NCBI GenBank assembly: GCA_907163375.1
Contig: CAJQUW010012887.1
Coordinates: 310,001-374,000 of the forward strand
DNA length: 64,000 bases
DNA from: Prostheceraeus crozeri
Lineage: Eukaryota > Platyhelminthes > Polycladida > Euryleptidae
Reading direction: 5' to 3'
This document shows, piece by piece, positions 1-9,335 of this stretch (position 1 is the stretch's first letter; each line of letters opens with the position of its first letter). The notes below the pieces were generated by a model. It had not been told where the DNA came from, searched no databases, and saw only the letters and a program-made list of their open reading frames with translations. The translations under genes and the position numbers were made by a program.

Positions 1-1398
1 CTACTCTGTCTCAACATGCCCAGATGTTTGTGCTATTTTAAATACAAGCAATCAGAAATTACGGATTTAAAAATAATATAATATCATTTCAACATAATTC
101 CATTTAATTATAATTCTTTTCACGACACAATCAACTTTTTATCGATTTTTCAACGAGAAACGTCGACTTGAAAACTGATAAACAGGCACAACTCAATTTC
201 TCATACTGAATTCGAAGTAAATAAGCCTTGAGCATGTGACATCATTTTTTCCATCACACAAATGAATTCAAAGTATTGTGATAAGTCTGCTACACAGCTA
301 AGAGTAATTGAGATATTTTGTTGTTACCAGTAAATTATATGAAGTATGACGCTTATAACTTTAGCATTTGTAAAAGTAAGAGCAGATATAACAGTCATCA
401 CTAATAGAAAGGTCTATACGTTCATGATCAATGAACCCAAATCCATGCCCAAATCTCTCCCTCGATTTTGTTTTTGGGATTTCCAAATACATGTACCTAG
501 ACTTGCAGTTAAATGCTGAAACAAAATTGATAAGCTAAATCTGAAAACATTTAGAAACTTTTTTTGTAGTCTGATCCAATAGATGCTTTTTTAATTCAAT
601 AATTCTGACACTTGAATCAAAGGAACTTGATGGCTTCATTGAGTAGAAGAAGGTACGGTGTATAAGTAGAAATATCCTCTTGATGCGCTGACTTTTGTAA
701 TAGCAAGCAGCACACGTAAACACGGGTCCGATAAACCACGAGCGCGAAGAGTGCACAAGCTACTGCGCCTGACTTGCGCAGCTTTCTGTTTCACGTCTGG
801 GCGGACAATAATTATAAGCAGGGACTATGAGTCACAGGCATCAACAATTTGCAGCGGGAGAATATTATCGACCACTACTTCTCAGTCTGCACGCAGATGC
901 GGCCACGGCCATCAAAGGCTGCCAACAATGTGACTGAACTCCCTCAGCTGCGTGCGCGTGGCGATCGAATTTCCTTAAGTGACGGAAAGTTATAGAAGCG
1001 AAATACGATTACGCAGATGGAGCTGGATGCTTATGCAATTGTTTAGTCCAGTTACACACTGATTTAATATCAAAATTTTTGCAAATTATTAGCCAAGCAA
1101 TTTGGCGAACACACGAGCAAATCGATCAAAATCGACATGCTGATGGGTACGGTATACGTGGAGCTTATAGATTTCAATTGACAGATATTTCGATTTGAGA
1201 AGCAAAATGTGTGCCAGTAGAATTGCTTAGGCTCCCTTTGAGAATATATGTCATGTGTAATTGTTGACCTGATTCGTTCGTCAGTGTTGATTGATGTTGT
1301 TGCTATAATAGCTATACAGTATGTAGTGAGTGTGAACGATGATGAAAAATGAGAGGAAGAAGAAAAGGGGACAGAGTGAGTGAGAAAGAGAGAGGGAG
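1..1398. other. AT-rich non-coding DNA
   Basis: No exon, RNA gene or recognisable transposon was seen. The open frames here are short and have low-complexity, non-conserved translations. A purine-rich GAGA-type stretch (about 1330-1400) leads into the hairpin at 1399. Confidence 0.5.
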
Positions 1399-1464
1399 AT
1401 GATGAAGTCACCCGAATATCTATTTTATACAGGCATAAAGTAGATATTCGGGTGACTTCATCAT
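1399..1464. repeat. Perfect 24-bp inverted repeat (hairpin)
   Basis: Arms 1399-1422 and 1441-1464 are exact reverse complements, separated by an 18-nt loop. The size resembles a small-RNA precursor or a tiny foldback element. I recognise no known miRNA seed, so the function is unknown. Confidence 0.75.
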
Positions 1465-1960
1465 TTTTTTCTGTAGGTCTACAAAATTTCATCAAATAAA
1501 AAGAGCACATATATATAAAATACTCGAAATACGCATGTTTCATATGCCAATGTTATATCCATGAGCGATTCTTTGAGTTATTTAAATGCATTTATGTCAC
1601 TTCTTACAGCATCAATATTATTAGTTAAAGTCGGTATCTAATTCAAATGGACAATGAAACGCTCTTTTAGTTATATTTTATCCACGTACATGGATGATCG
1701 ATGTTTTAACCATGTACAATTCCAAATTATTATTTAGAGCAAATTTTATATACATTACCCACTCTTCACAGTGTTAAATATTATAATATAATATAATTAT
1801 TAGTAGCGTATAGCCATTCTTATTCCAAAGAAAGACCATTTTACTTAATATGTAACGATACTTCTTGATAGGTTTATCCATGGTGCATGCATTATCCATG
1901 TTTTATCCAAAAACGGTCATCTAGGGCTTATATCCGAAGAAACAATTAAAATGTTTAATC

Positions 1961-2128
1961 AACGTTTATTCGACGTTTTTTCAAAGTTTTTGACACCAAG
2001 TTGATTTTTGGTTAGTTTTCAACGATGATTTCAACCGTACGTTTATCAGCAACGTTTATTCAACGTTTTTTCAACGTTCGTCACACCAAGTTGATTTTTG
2101 GTTAGTTTTCAACGATGATTTCAACCGT
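1961..2128. repeat. Two-copy tandem repeat, 90-bp period
   Basis: The segment starting AACGTTTATT at 1961 recurs at 2051. Both copies share the same tail (CAAGTTGATTTTTGGTTAG and CAACGATGATTTCAACCGT). The motif CAACGTT occurs several times. This may be the remains of a foldback or MITE-like element. Confidence 0.7.
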
Positions 2129-2618
2129 TGAAAAAACGTCATTTTTTACTTGGGTCGAGATACTAATGAACTCAAGTAAGACTTTCATAGACTTCGTTTT
2201 TAAGCTTAGTTTTTGTTGTTGAACTTGTTATTAATTGATTTCGTAATAGATTTTATCAGTTATAAACACAGAAATTCACATATATTAGTTGGGTATTAGG
2301 CCTACCTTATGTGGAGGAAAAAATTTAGGAAATAGTTTGATTAAGATATTTTTAGATGTAGACCTAGGCCTTCATAAGTTTTTTATGACTCAAATTATCT
2401 AATGGAATTAGGCCTAAGTTTCTCACATGCAAACTCTGTAGCTTTCTCAGCATGCTTTTAGGAATCATTTGTTTCATTAAAAATGTCTGCTTTAGAAATA
2501 ATCTGATAGATTAGACACAAAAAAAATCGCGGCAAAGGACCCTATTCCACTCTGGGATCATTTATATTGAATTATTCAGACTGTCAGTTGAGATATTGCT
2601 TCAAAGCCACAATTTAAT

Positions 2619-2683
2619 AATTGTTCATCTTGCCCCACTATAATTGTCCAACTTACCCACAGGGTGGGGTAAGATGAACAATT
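2619..2683. repeat. 20-bp imperfect inverted repeat
   Basis: Arms 2619-2638 and 2664-2683 pair with one mismatch around a 25-nt loop. The loop holds a third related copy (TTGTCCAACTTACCCAC), and similar sequence lies just right of the retrotransposon near 14298. The retrotransposon therefore probably inserted beside an older MITE-like repeat. Confidence 0.6.
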
Positions 2684-2823
2684 CGTCATCCTATTTCAAA
2701 ATGAAAAAGTAACCTTGAAGACGTAAAGTTAGAGAATCAAAATTTTGCTACGATCTTGTAGATACCCAATAGCAATGGAATACATTTATTGCAATAATTA
2801 AAACATAGTTATCATTCTGTTAG

Positions 2824-2828
2824 GTATC
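2824..2828. repeat. Target site duplication (left) of gypsy element
   Basis: GTATC directly precedes the left LTR and recurs at 14282-14286 directly after the right LTR. Five base pairs is the usual duplication for Ty3/gypsy integrases. Confidence 0.9.
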
Positions 2829-3082
2829 TGTGGAATTTGAGATGTAAATTTATTCCCTTAAATAAACTAGGTGTTATGCTTCAGGTACTCTTTTGTGAGT
2901 CAATGAAGTAGTATGCGTTTTTGTTCATACATGTTCGTGTCGTGAATTGTCGGTGTTGCTAAGTTACTGGGTCAGTTCTCCCGCACTGTTATATATATAT
3001 GTGTCTGCGCGCTTGATTTTGAAATATACCGCACATCGCGCTGTCCCGAACGGTTGTTTTTACGTGGTAATAAGATTCAACA
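2829..3082 (+). repeat. 5' LTR of gypsy element
   Basis: A 254-bp repeat beginning TG and ending CA, matching 14030-14281. It carries an AATAAA at 2861-2866 and an AT-repeat TATA-like run near 2989-3000. Confidence 0.93.
2989..3000 (+). promoter_or_regulatory. Probable LTR TATA element
   Basis: A TTATATATATAT run sits about 80 bp before the LTR end, where a promoter is expected. It is also the only length-variable site between the two LTRs (one extra TA here). Confidence 0.4.
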
Positions 3083-3087
3083 TTTAA

Positions 3088-3100
3088 TGGCGACGAGGAT
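3088..3100 (+). other. Primer binding site for tRNA-Ser(GCU)
   Basis: TGGCGACGAGGAT begins 5 nt after the LTR. It is complementary to the 3' end of animal tRNA-Ser(GCU) (acceptor strand CCTCGTCG plus CCA). Serine primers are typical of Mag-like gypsy elements. Confidence 0.75.
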
Positions 3101-3118
3101 AAAGTGAACTGCTGAGCC

Positions 3119-4138
3119 ATGGAGCGAATTATCGTACCGGTGCTGTGTTCGAATCCCAAGTCTGAAGATTGGAACTATTTCTTACGTACTTTCGAGAACT
3201 ACCTCGAAATCGTCGCTGCTACGAAAGCGCAGAAACTTCCGTTACTACTGAATTCCATCGGACGAGACGGACTGGACATATTCGACGGGTTACCTGAGCC
3301 CAAATCAGACTACGACGAAGCAGTTGCTGGATTTAAAGCTCACTTCAAGTGCCGGACGTCAATTCTTCTACGACGAAAACAATTCTTCGAAGCCAAACAA
3401 GGGCAGAGTGAAACTTCTACAGACTACGCGTGTCGACTACGGCGGATAATTAAGGAATGTGATTTCGGTGCTACTCAAGCGGTTCTTCTACGTGACATTT
3501 TCGTTTGTGGTATTTACAATAACTTTCTAGGTGAACGTCTTCTCGCTGAGGACGCCACCGTGCTTACATTTGAAACCGCGTTGTCCAAGGCCGAAGCCTA
3601 CGAACGTGCCCGGCAAGACCGAAAAACAGTGGTGCCGCAATCTGTTTCAAATTTGCGTCTTCCTAATGGTACAAGTCCAGCTTCCCGTGTCCAGAAGTCT
3701 AATCCTGCTCGTTTTCAAAATTCAACCAAGAATATGCCTACGGAACGAGGAAGGTGCTATCGATGCAATTCTACTAATCATTGGGCGAACGACTCATCCT
3801 GTCCTGCGAGGAACGTGTTGTGCAGTGCATGTAATCGTAAGGGACATTTCAAAGCTGCGTGCAAATCTACAATGCTATCCGTTCAACCCAACCCTGCTGA
3901 TCAGTGTAAACGAACGACTGCTGCGGTGTGTGCTTCTAATGATCCCAGTGCTTCTTCTAGTGCTTCCAATTCAAATACCACGTTGCATTCTTACATTAAT
4001 ACTAACGAGTTTTCCATTTTTGCAACTGATAATAGCACGAATGGCATGTCTGATTGTGAACGTCAAGTTTTTTTGAATCATCAAATTGTAAAACGTTTTG
4101 ATAGATACAGGTGCGCAAGTGAATGCCATTCCACGTGA
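3119..4138 (+). CDS. gag: Gag protein of gypsy element
   Basis: A 339-residue Gag polyprotein that would form the cytoplasmic virus-like particle and package element RNA. The first 150 or so residues resemble a capsid-type retrotransposon Gag domain. A basic linker follows, then two zinc knuckles at about residues 213-249: CYRC with later H and C, and CSACNRKGHFKAAC (CX2CX4HX4C). The start is the first ATG, 19 nt after the primer site. The frame overlaps the protease frame at 4098-4138, and moving between them needs a +1 shift, which could be programmed or a mutation. The ORF itself looks intact. Confidence 0.88.
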   Translation: MERIIVPVLCSNPKSEDWNYFLRTFENYLEIVAATKAQKLPLLLNSIGRDGLDIFDGLPEPKSDYDEAVAGFKAHFKCRTSILLRRKQFFEAKQGQSETSTDYACRLRRIIKECDFGATQAVLLRDIFVCGIYNNFLGERLLAEDATVLTFETALSKAEAYERARQDRKTVVPQSVSNLRLPNGTSPASRVQKSNPARFQNSTKNMPTERGRCYRCNSTNHWANDSSCPARNVLCSACNRKGHFKAACKSTMLSVQPNPADQCKRTTAAVCASNDPSASSSASNSNTTLHSYINTNEFSIFATDNSTNGMSDCERQVFLNHQIVKRFDRYRCASECHST

Positions 4139-4574
4139 TTGTATAAGTTTGAATTCGATTTCTCCTACTTCAACAGGTATAAACGCCTGGGGAACTTTTC
4201 CCGTTACTGTTTTGGGTACTACTGAAATTAATGTTTGTTATAAGTCAGTATCAGTGAATGCATTATTTTATGTCGTTGATTTGCCTCCTACTGTTTACCC
4301 TCTATTAAGTTATACTCTTTGTAAACAACTAGGTTTGATTGCTGAGCTTGCTCAGCTGAGTATGGACGAGTTTTCCGAAAATATTGTGGCTAAGTTTTCT
4401 CATGTTTTTGATAGGCAAGGTATTTTGACTACAGGCTACAAGTATTCAGTTTCACTCAAGTCTAATGCTGTTCCTTTCAGTCCACCTGCCAGAAGGTTGG
4501 CTCCCGCGTTACACGCTAAAGTTAAGGCAGAACTAGAGAGGTTAGTAGATACGGTATTATCCGCCGTATCATAG
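4098..4574 (+). CDS. pol: Protease and start of Pol
   Basis: An aspartic protease of the retropepsin type, shown by the active-site motif LIDTGAQVNAIP at the beginning. No ATG is needed because it is expected to be read through from gag by a +1 shift. The frame continues into the connector before reverse transcriptase (ARRLAPALHAKVKAELERLV) and then meets a stop at 4572-4574. The next reverse-transcriptase sequence lies in another frame, next to an imperfect local repeat (GTATTATC / GTATCATA), so a small insertion or duplication has broken this copy. Confidence 0.8.
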   Translation: MIDTGAQVNAIPRDCISLNSISPTSTGINAWGTFPVTVLGTTEINVCYKSVSVNALFYVVDLPPTVYPLLSYTLCKQLGLIAELAQLSMDEFSENIVAKFSHVFDRQGILTTGYKYSVSLKSNAVPFSPPARRLAPALHAKVKAELERLVDTVLSAVS

Positions 4575-4857
4575 AGCCCACTCAGTTTTGTGCGCCTATG
4601 GTTATTGCCCATAAAAAGTCGGGTGAAATTCGAATCTGTACTGATTTTCGTAAACTGAACGAAAACATTTTGCGTGAGCAGTTCCAAATTCCTACGTTTG
4701 AGGAGCTAGCTATGAAAGTTGTTAAACCAAAGTACTTCTCTCAGTTGGATTGTAAAAGTGGGTTTTATCAAATTCCAGTACAAGAGGATTCACAGCATTT
4801 CTTATCTTTCTCTACACCGTTTGGCCGGTATACGTATACGAAGTTGCCGTTCGGTAG
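4575..4857 (+). pseudogene. pol: Reverse transcriptase, N-terminal part (frameshifted)
   Basis: This frame carries the RT fingers and start of the palm: APMVIAHKKSGEIRICTDFR, then KLNENILREQFQIPTFEEL, then FSQLDCKSGFYQIPV and TPFGRYTYTKLPFG. The frame is lost at 4854-4861, where GGTA is present twice in tandem (TTCGGTAGGTATC). One 4-nt copy is surplus and shifts the frame before the catalytic YVDD box. The break is small and recent-looking. Confidence 0.85.
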
Positions 4858-6344
4858 GTATCAGTGTTGCTCCTGAGGTATTTTCGCAATGCATGTATAC
4901 AGTTCTAGAAGGCATTCCTAATGTCCTAATTTATGTTGATGACATTATTGTCTGGGGTTCGTCTCGGGAGGAACATGATCGTACTTTGAATACAGTTTTA
5001 CAGTGCATAGATTCTGCCGGCTTAGCGCTGAACCGTTCTAAATGCAAGTTTGCTGTTCAGTCAATTTCATTTTTAGGACATGTTTGGTCCGTTGATGGCA
5101 TATCTCCGTGCCCTACTAAGGTGGCGGCTATTTCTAAGATGTCATTTCCTGATTGTGCGGCCTCTTTACGTTCATTCTTAGGATTGGCTACTTATGTTGG
5201 CCAGCGTCATGTCCCTCACTTCAGTTCTCTTGTTAATCCGCTGTGGAATCTCTTGAAAGTGAGTGGTAATTCCTCCATAACATGGGATGATAATTCGAAG
5301 ACCGCTTTTCTCTCTGTTAAAAGTGCAATTGCTAATTCTACTTTGTGTTCATTCCTCGATCCAACTAATAAGATTTCTGTTCAAGTTGATGCTAGTGGAG
5401 TCGGTCTAGGGGCGGCTGTTATGCAGGGCGATTCTGTCATTTCCTTTGCCTCACGTGCTCTCACCGATGTCGAAAAAAGATACTCTCAAATAGAGAGGGA
5501 ATTTCTTTCTATTGTTTTTGCACTGAAACGGTTTTCAATGATATTATTGCCTGTTCGATTTGAGTTAAAAACTGATCATGCGCCGTTATTGAGTCTTTTG
5601 CGCAAACCTATTGATAAAATTTCTTGCCGAATGCAAAGATGGATAGTAGCTATTCAACAGTACCAGTTTGATATCAAACACATTCGGGGTCTTGATAACG
5701 TTATTGCTGACGGGTTGTCCAGAAATCCTATAGTTTCTCAAGCAACTCCAGAAGAAACTGCTGAGTATTCTGTTTGCTTCATGTTGAAATCTCTCTCGCT
5801 TGATTTGAGTCGAATTGCTGCTGAATCGGTTAAAGATTCATTGTTATCAGCTGTTGCCACGGCAGTTAATTCTAATTGGCCCGTTAGTTGCAAAAGTTTG
5901 AAACCGTTCTACTCTTTCCGTCAGGAAATCTCCTTGAAACACGGTAGAAATCCTGATGAATTTATCCTTTGTAAAGGGAATGTCGTGATATTGCCGAAGT
6001 CTTTGCAGACTGCTTTTATTGAACTAGCTCACGAAGAGCATGCTGGCGTAAACAAAATCAAAGCTGTCTTGCGTACGCTCGTATATTGGCCAGGTATGTC
6101 TGGTGATATTGAAGATTTTTGTCGTAAGTGTATTTCTTGTACTACATATTCAAACCGCGGAGATAATCCACCTCTGACAGTTGTATCAGAGTCAGTATCA
6201 ATTCCTTGGGAGGTTGTTGCTGTTGATTTGACCGGTCCTTCTGAACTTTTAGAGGGAAATGTACTTTTAACCCTCATTGACCTTCATTCTCGCTATCCTG
6301 AGGTTCATATTCTGAAACAGGGCAACTCACAAAGTATAATACAA
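4858..6344 (+). CDS. pol: Pol: RT catalytic part, RNase H, integrase N-terminal part
   Basis: Continues RT with VAPEVFSQCMY and the catalytic YVDD (4932-4943), then the connection domain and an RNase H (VDASGVGLGAAV, later IEREFLSIVFALKRF and TDHAPLL). Integrase begins with its zinc-binding HHCC region (LAHEEHAGVN, then CRKCISC) and the first catalytic Asp in VDLTGP (near 6225). It is cut at 6344 by the nested transposon. The same frame resumes at 13062, and the inserted length of 6,717 bp (with one duplication) is divisible by three, so the insertion did not shift the frame. Confidence 0.9.
6341..6344. repeat. Target site duplication (left) of nested transposon
   Basis: ACAA just left of the inverted end at 6345 recurs at 13058-13061, just right of the other end. 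The gypsy integrase frame is continuous if one copy and the insert are ignored, which confirms the boundary. Confidence 0.9.
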
Positions 6345-6373
6345 GGGTAAATCCAATTTATTCCACAACATTT
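6345..6373 (+). repeat. Left terminal inverted repeat
   Basis: Twenty-nine bases starting GGGTAAATCC, an exact reverse complement of 13029-13057. Similarity stops abruptly after base 29. Confidence 0.95.
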
Positions 6374-6733
6374 GACGAAAATGTGTCTTCGAATTGTAAA
6401 ATCCATATTTCTGAACCGATTTCAATAGTTTTTTTTTTAATCGAACCGTCAGGATCTCATCAATTATGCCGTGGTTTTTAAAAAGTCACATAGCCAAAAG
6501 CTTCTTCAGAAGTTCCCGTTTTTTGCCAAAAAATACTCAAAAAAGCATGTCCAAAATTGCAGTACTCTAACTTCAACACAAATTTTCGATTAGTTGCATT
6601 GAAATGCACCCACTAATATTTATATCATCTGAAAGAAGAAGATCAGCTCTTTAAGACAGTCTAATTTTGAGTATCGTATTTCATATTGATCATTGATTTC
6701 TCAGTGGGTTTCCATTGTCCAATGAAAAAAATG

Positions 6734-6769
6734 TCCTCTGACCGAGACGTTTTCTGTCCTCTGACCGAG
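6734..6769 (+). promoter_or_regulatory. Subterminal 13-mer pair (plus orientation)
   Basis: TCCTCTGACCGAG at 6734-6746 and 6757-6769, 23 bp apart. Likely a transposase-binding repeat, by analogy with subterminal repeats of other DNA transposons (inference). Confidence 0.6.
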
Positions 6770-7100
6770 GTACCTTTTCTCGAAGAATATTGATTTTTCC
6801 ATCAAACTTTTTGGACCAAACGAATCCTCTAGTGTGCTAGTTTATAAATCCGTAAAGAAAATTCAACATGGTGCCGCAACAAGTGAGCAATATTGATTTG
6901 AAAATATTTTTATCCGTTTTTTCGACCAGAGGATTTGAATATTCCTAAAAAGTTCATAGTAATGCTGAAACCAGAAATTTTGTCAGAAATCGATGAAATT
7001 TCACAGCATAGGAGGGATCCATGCTCTTAACATCTATGCAAAAGAATTTTTTCATTTATCGTAATTAACCTTTTCAAAATCTCCAAAAACCACGAAAATG

Positions 7101-7190
7101 TCCTCTGACCGAGACCATAAAAAATCTCGGTCAGAGGACAGCGTTGAAATTGAAGATCTCGGTCAGAGGACAAGGGTCTCGGTCAGAGGA
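7101..7190. promoter_or_regulatory. Subterminal 13-mer cluster, mixed orientation
   Basis: One plus copy (7101-7113) followed by three inverted copies (7126-7138, 7158-7170, 7178-7190). The first two form a short palindrome. The inverted copies mirror the cluster at the right end. Confidence 0.6.
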
Positions 7191-8840
7191 CATTACATAT
7201 GCATTGCATTTAGGTCACTTCGTTTTGCGCATGCAAATATTCACTCCGAGTTCCCAGGCTCATGAACCCTAATGCATAAACCAGAAACTCTCGTAATCAG
7301 TGACTCACACATCAGACACAATAGCACATTGTTTCGATCGCACCAAGCGTAAGACGCATTTCTCTCGACGTCAGTCAGCGAATGGCAGTGAATAGCTCAT
7401 TCTCATCGTTTCATCATCTCGCGTTGCTGCTCGTAGGTGATCAGCGCTCTCAATGTTTTTGAATTCCTGGTTCTGATCAGTTTATCGCTTTTCCTTCGGT
7501 TGCTTCAACTCGTCACAACGTTTTTGAATTCCTGGTTCTGATCATTTTATCGCCTTTCCGTCGGTTGGGTCAACTCGTCTCAGTGATTTTGAATTCATAT
7601 TTTGATCATTTTATCGCTTTTCCGTGTATCATGCCACTTGGTGATCATCTGTATGTGTTTATAACACATTTGCAATATGGAAACCGCATATTAAGGTGAG
7701 GAAAGAAGCGTCATTTGCACTAATTTAAACTACAGTGTAGAAAGAAACAATCATTTTGAAGTGCATTTATCCTGAATTATAGCTTATGTCTGGTACTCGA
7801 CGCATCATATAGATACTCGTATGCTGCTTATCCAAATCAAAAAATGTTGTGATCCAAACTATCTCACTTTGTTGGTATCTTGATAATGCAATTAAATGCA
7901 AATATGTGTATCATATTGTTTTCACTGGTATTCATGTATCATTAATTTCCTTTTATAGGCATATTTTGTGCTCTTTTGAGATTGACATCCATTCTGTCGG
8001 CGCCAGAATATGGTCAATCGGTGGATGTTTATAGCTGTTATGACAATTATAATCTAGTATACATTTGTAGCTATTGATCATGAATAATATTGAGTGAATG
8101 AATGGCCTACCACACATGAAATGCACGTAGTGTACCGTTTTACTACGTGCACAATTTCGGTGTGAAAATGATGCTGTCATCTTGTACATGCTAAGGGCCT
8201 GTCATATAATAATCAATGTATTTAATTGTAGATTTTATTAAAGGTGATTGTATTTAGACAGTCTAGGCAGGTTAGATGGGCCTACTTAGGCCACATGACA
8301 TACATGTAGTTTAACATAGCATAACAATGCAACATCAAATAGCTACACCCTATGGCCTGTAAACTTAATTCAACTAATAATATGCATGCCCACCGTATAA
8401 CTTCGCTCTTTGTTTGAAATGTCTTCATACATGCATGTATTTCTCTTTTAAATGCTTCATGTTTCTCTGTATGTAGGCAATTGCTAATACAGTTATTACT
8501 ATTCCAATTTGCTAGCTGCTGAAGGCTACTACTCGCAGTGAAGTTATCATGAATTTCCAAAATTCGCGTTTTATTATTGGGCTTGTTATTTATAGTTTCG
8601 TACATGTAACCAACAACACATTGCCGGTAGTAGGCTAATTGTCATGCATGTCATTTCATGATCTCGGATTCTGAAGTATTTTAAACGCACCCCTCAGTAA
8701 ATTTGAATTAATATATGAATGCAATAAGAAAAGTTATAACCCAAATGAAACAAAACCTGTAAAGTGTTGAATTACATGCGATATCGCTTCAGTGTCACCT
8801 ATGCAAACTTAAATAATCACAGTTTACAAATGTAGGCTAT

Positions 8841-9335
8841 ATGGAAAGCATGAATAAATCTCAGTCTCACTATATAGTGCAACTAGCTTCTTCACATTGT
8901 CCAGCACAAGTGATGCCCGATATTAAAAAGAAGAAAAAGCTCACGGCTGAACAGCGTGAACGGAAAAGGCAGTATGATAGAGACTATCGGGAACGTAAGA
9001 AAAAAAGAGAGGGTGAAGCCTTCCTTGAGAGGCGCAGGATAATTTCAAGAGAATCATACAAGAAAAAGAGAGATAGTGAAGATGATAGAGCTAAGCGCTT
9101 GCGAAGAAGAAATTGGAGTGCTCAGAAGCGCAACATGCGGACAACTAAAAGCGACAACTCTTTAATAGATGTGTCAGCTAGTTCTGTGCAAACCATTGAG
9201 TCAGATGAGAAAAGTTTTAAGGCACAAAAACGAGAGACACGGAAAAAGAAAGATAAAATTAAAAAGCTGCGAAAAGAAGTAAAATCATTGAAAAGGGAAA
9301 ATTGGAGATTAACAAAACGCTTGCAACGACGCAAG
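8841..9335 (+). CDS. Transposase exon 1: basic, bZIP-like N-terminus
   Basis: 165 codons, ending in phase 0 before GTAAGA. From about residue 25 it is extremely rich in Lys and Arg (PDIKKKKKLTAEQRERKRQY, then RDYRERKKKR). It ends in a heptad-like coiled coil (KKLRKEVKSLKREN, then WRLTKRLQRRK). The order basic stretch then leucine-containing helix suggests DNA binding with dimerisation. Confidence 0.75.

Larger units (their letters stand above)
6374..8840. other. Left non-coding part of the DNA transposon
   Basis: Holds the subterminal 13-mers and about 1.6 kb of AT-rich DNA upstream of the transposase start. Around 7440-7620 a block (TTTGAATTCCTGGTTCTGATCA, then TTTATCGCTTTTCC) occurs three times at roughly 70-80 bp spacing; this may be promoter-proximal. 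No convincing exon was found. Confidence 0.5.

Noticed and set aside
3531-4076. 181-codon ORF overlapping gag
   Set aside because: It is the +1 shadow of gag; gag itself has zinc knuckles and the proper start.
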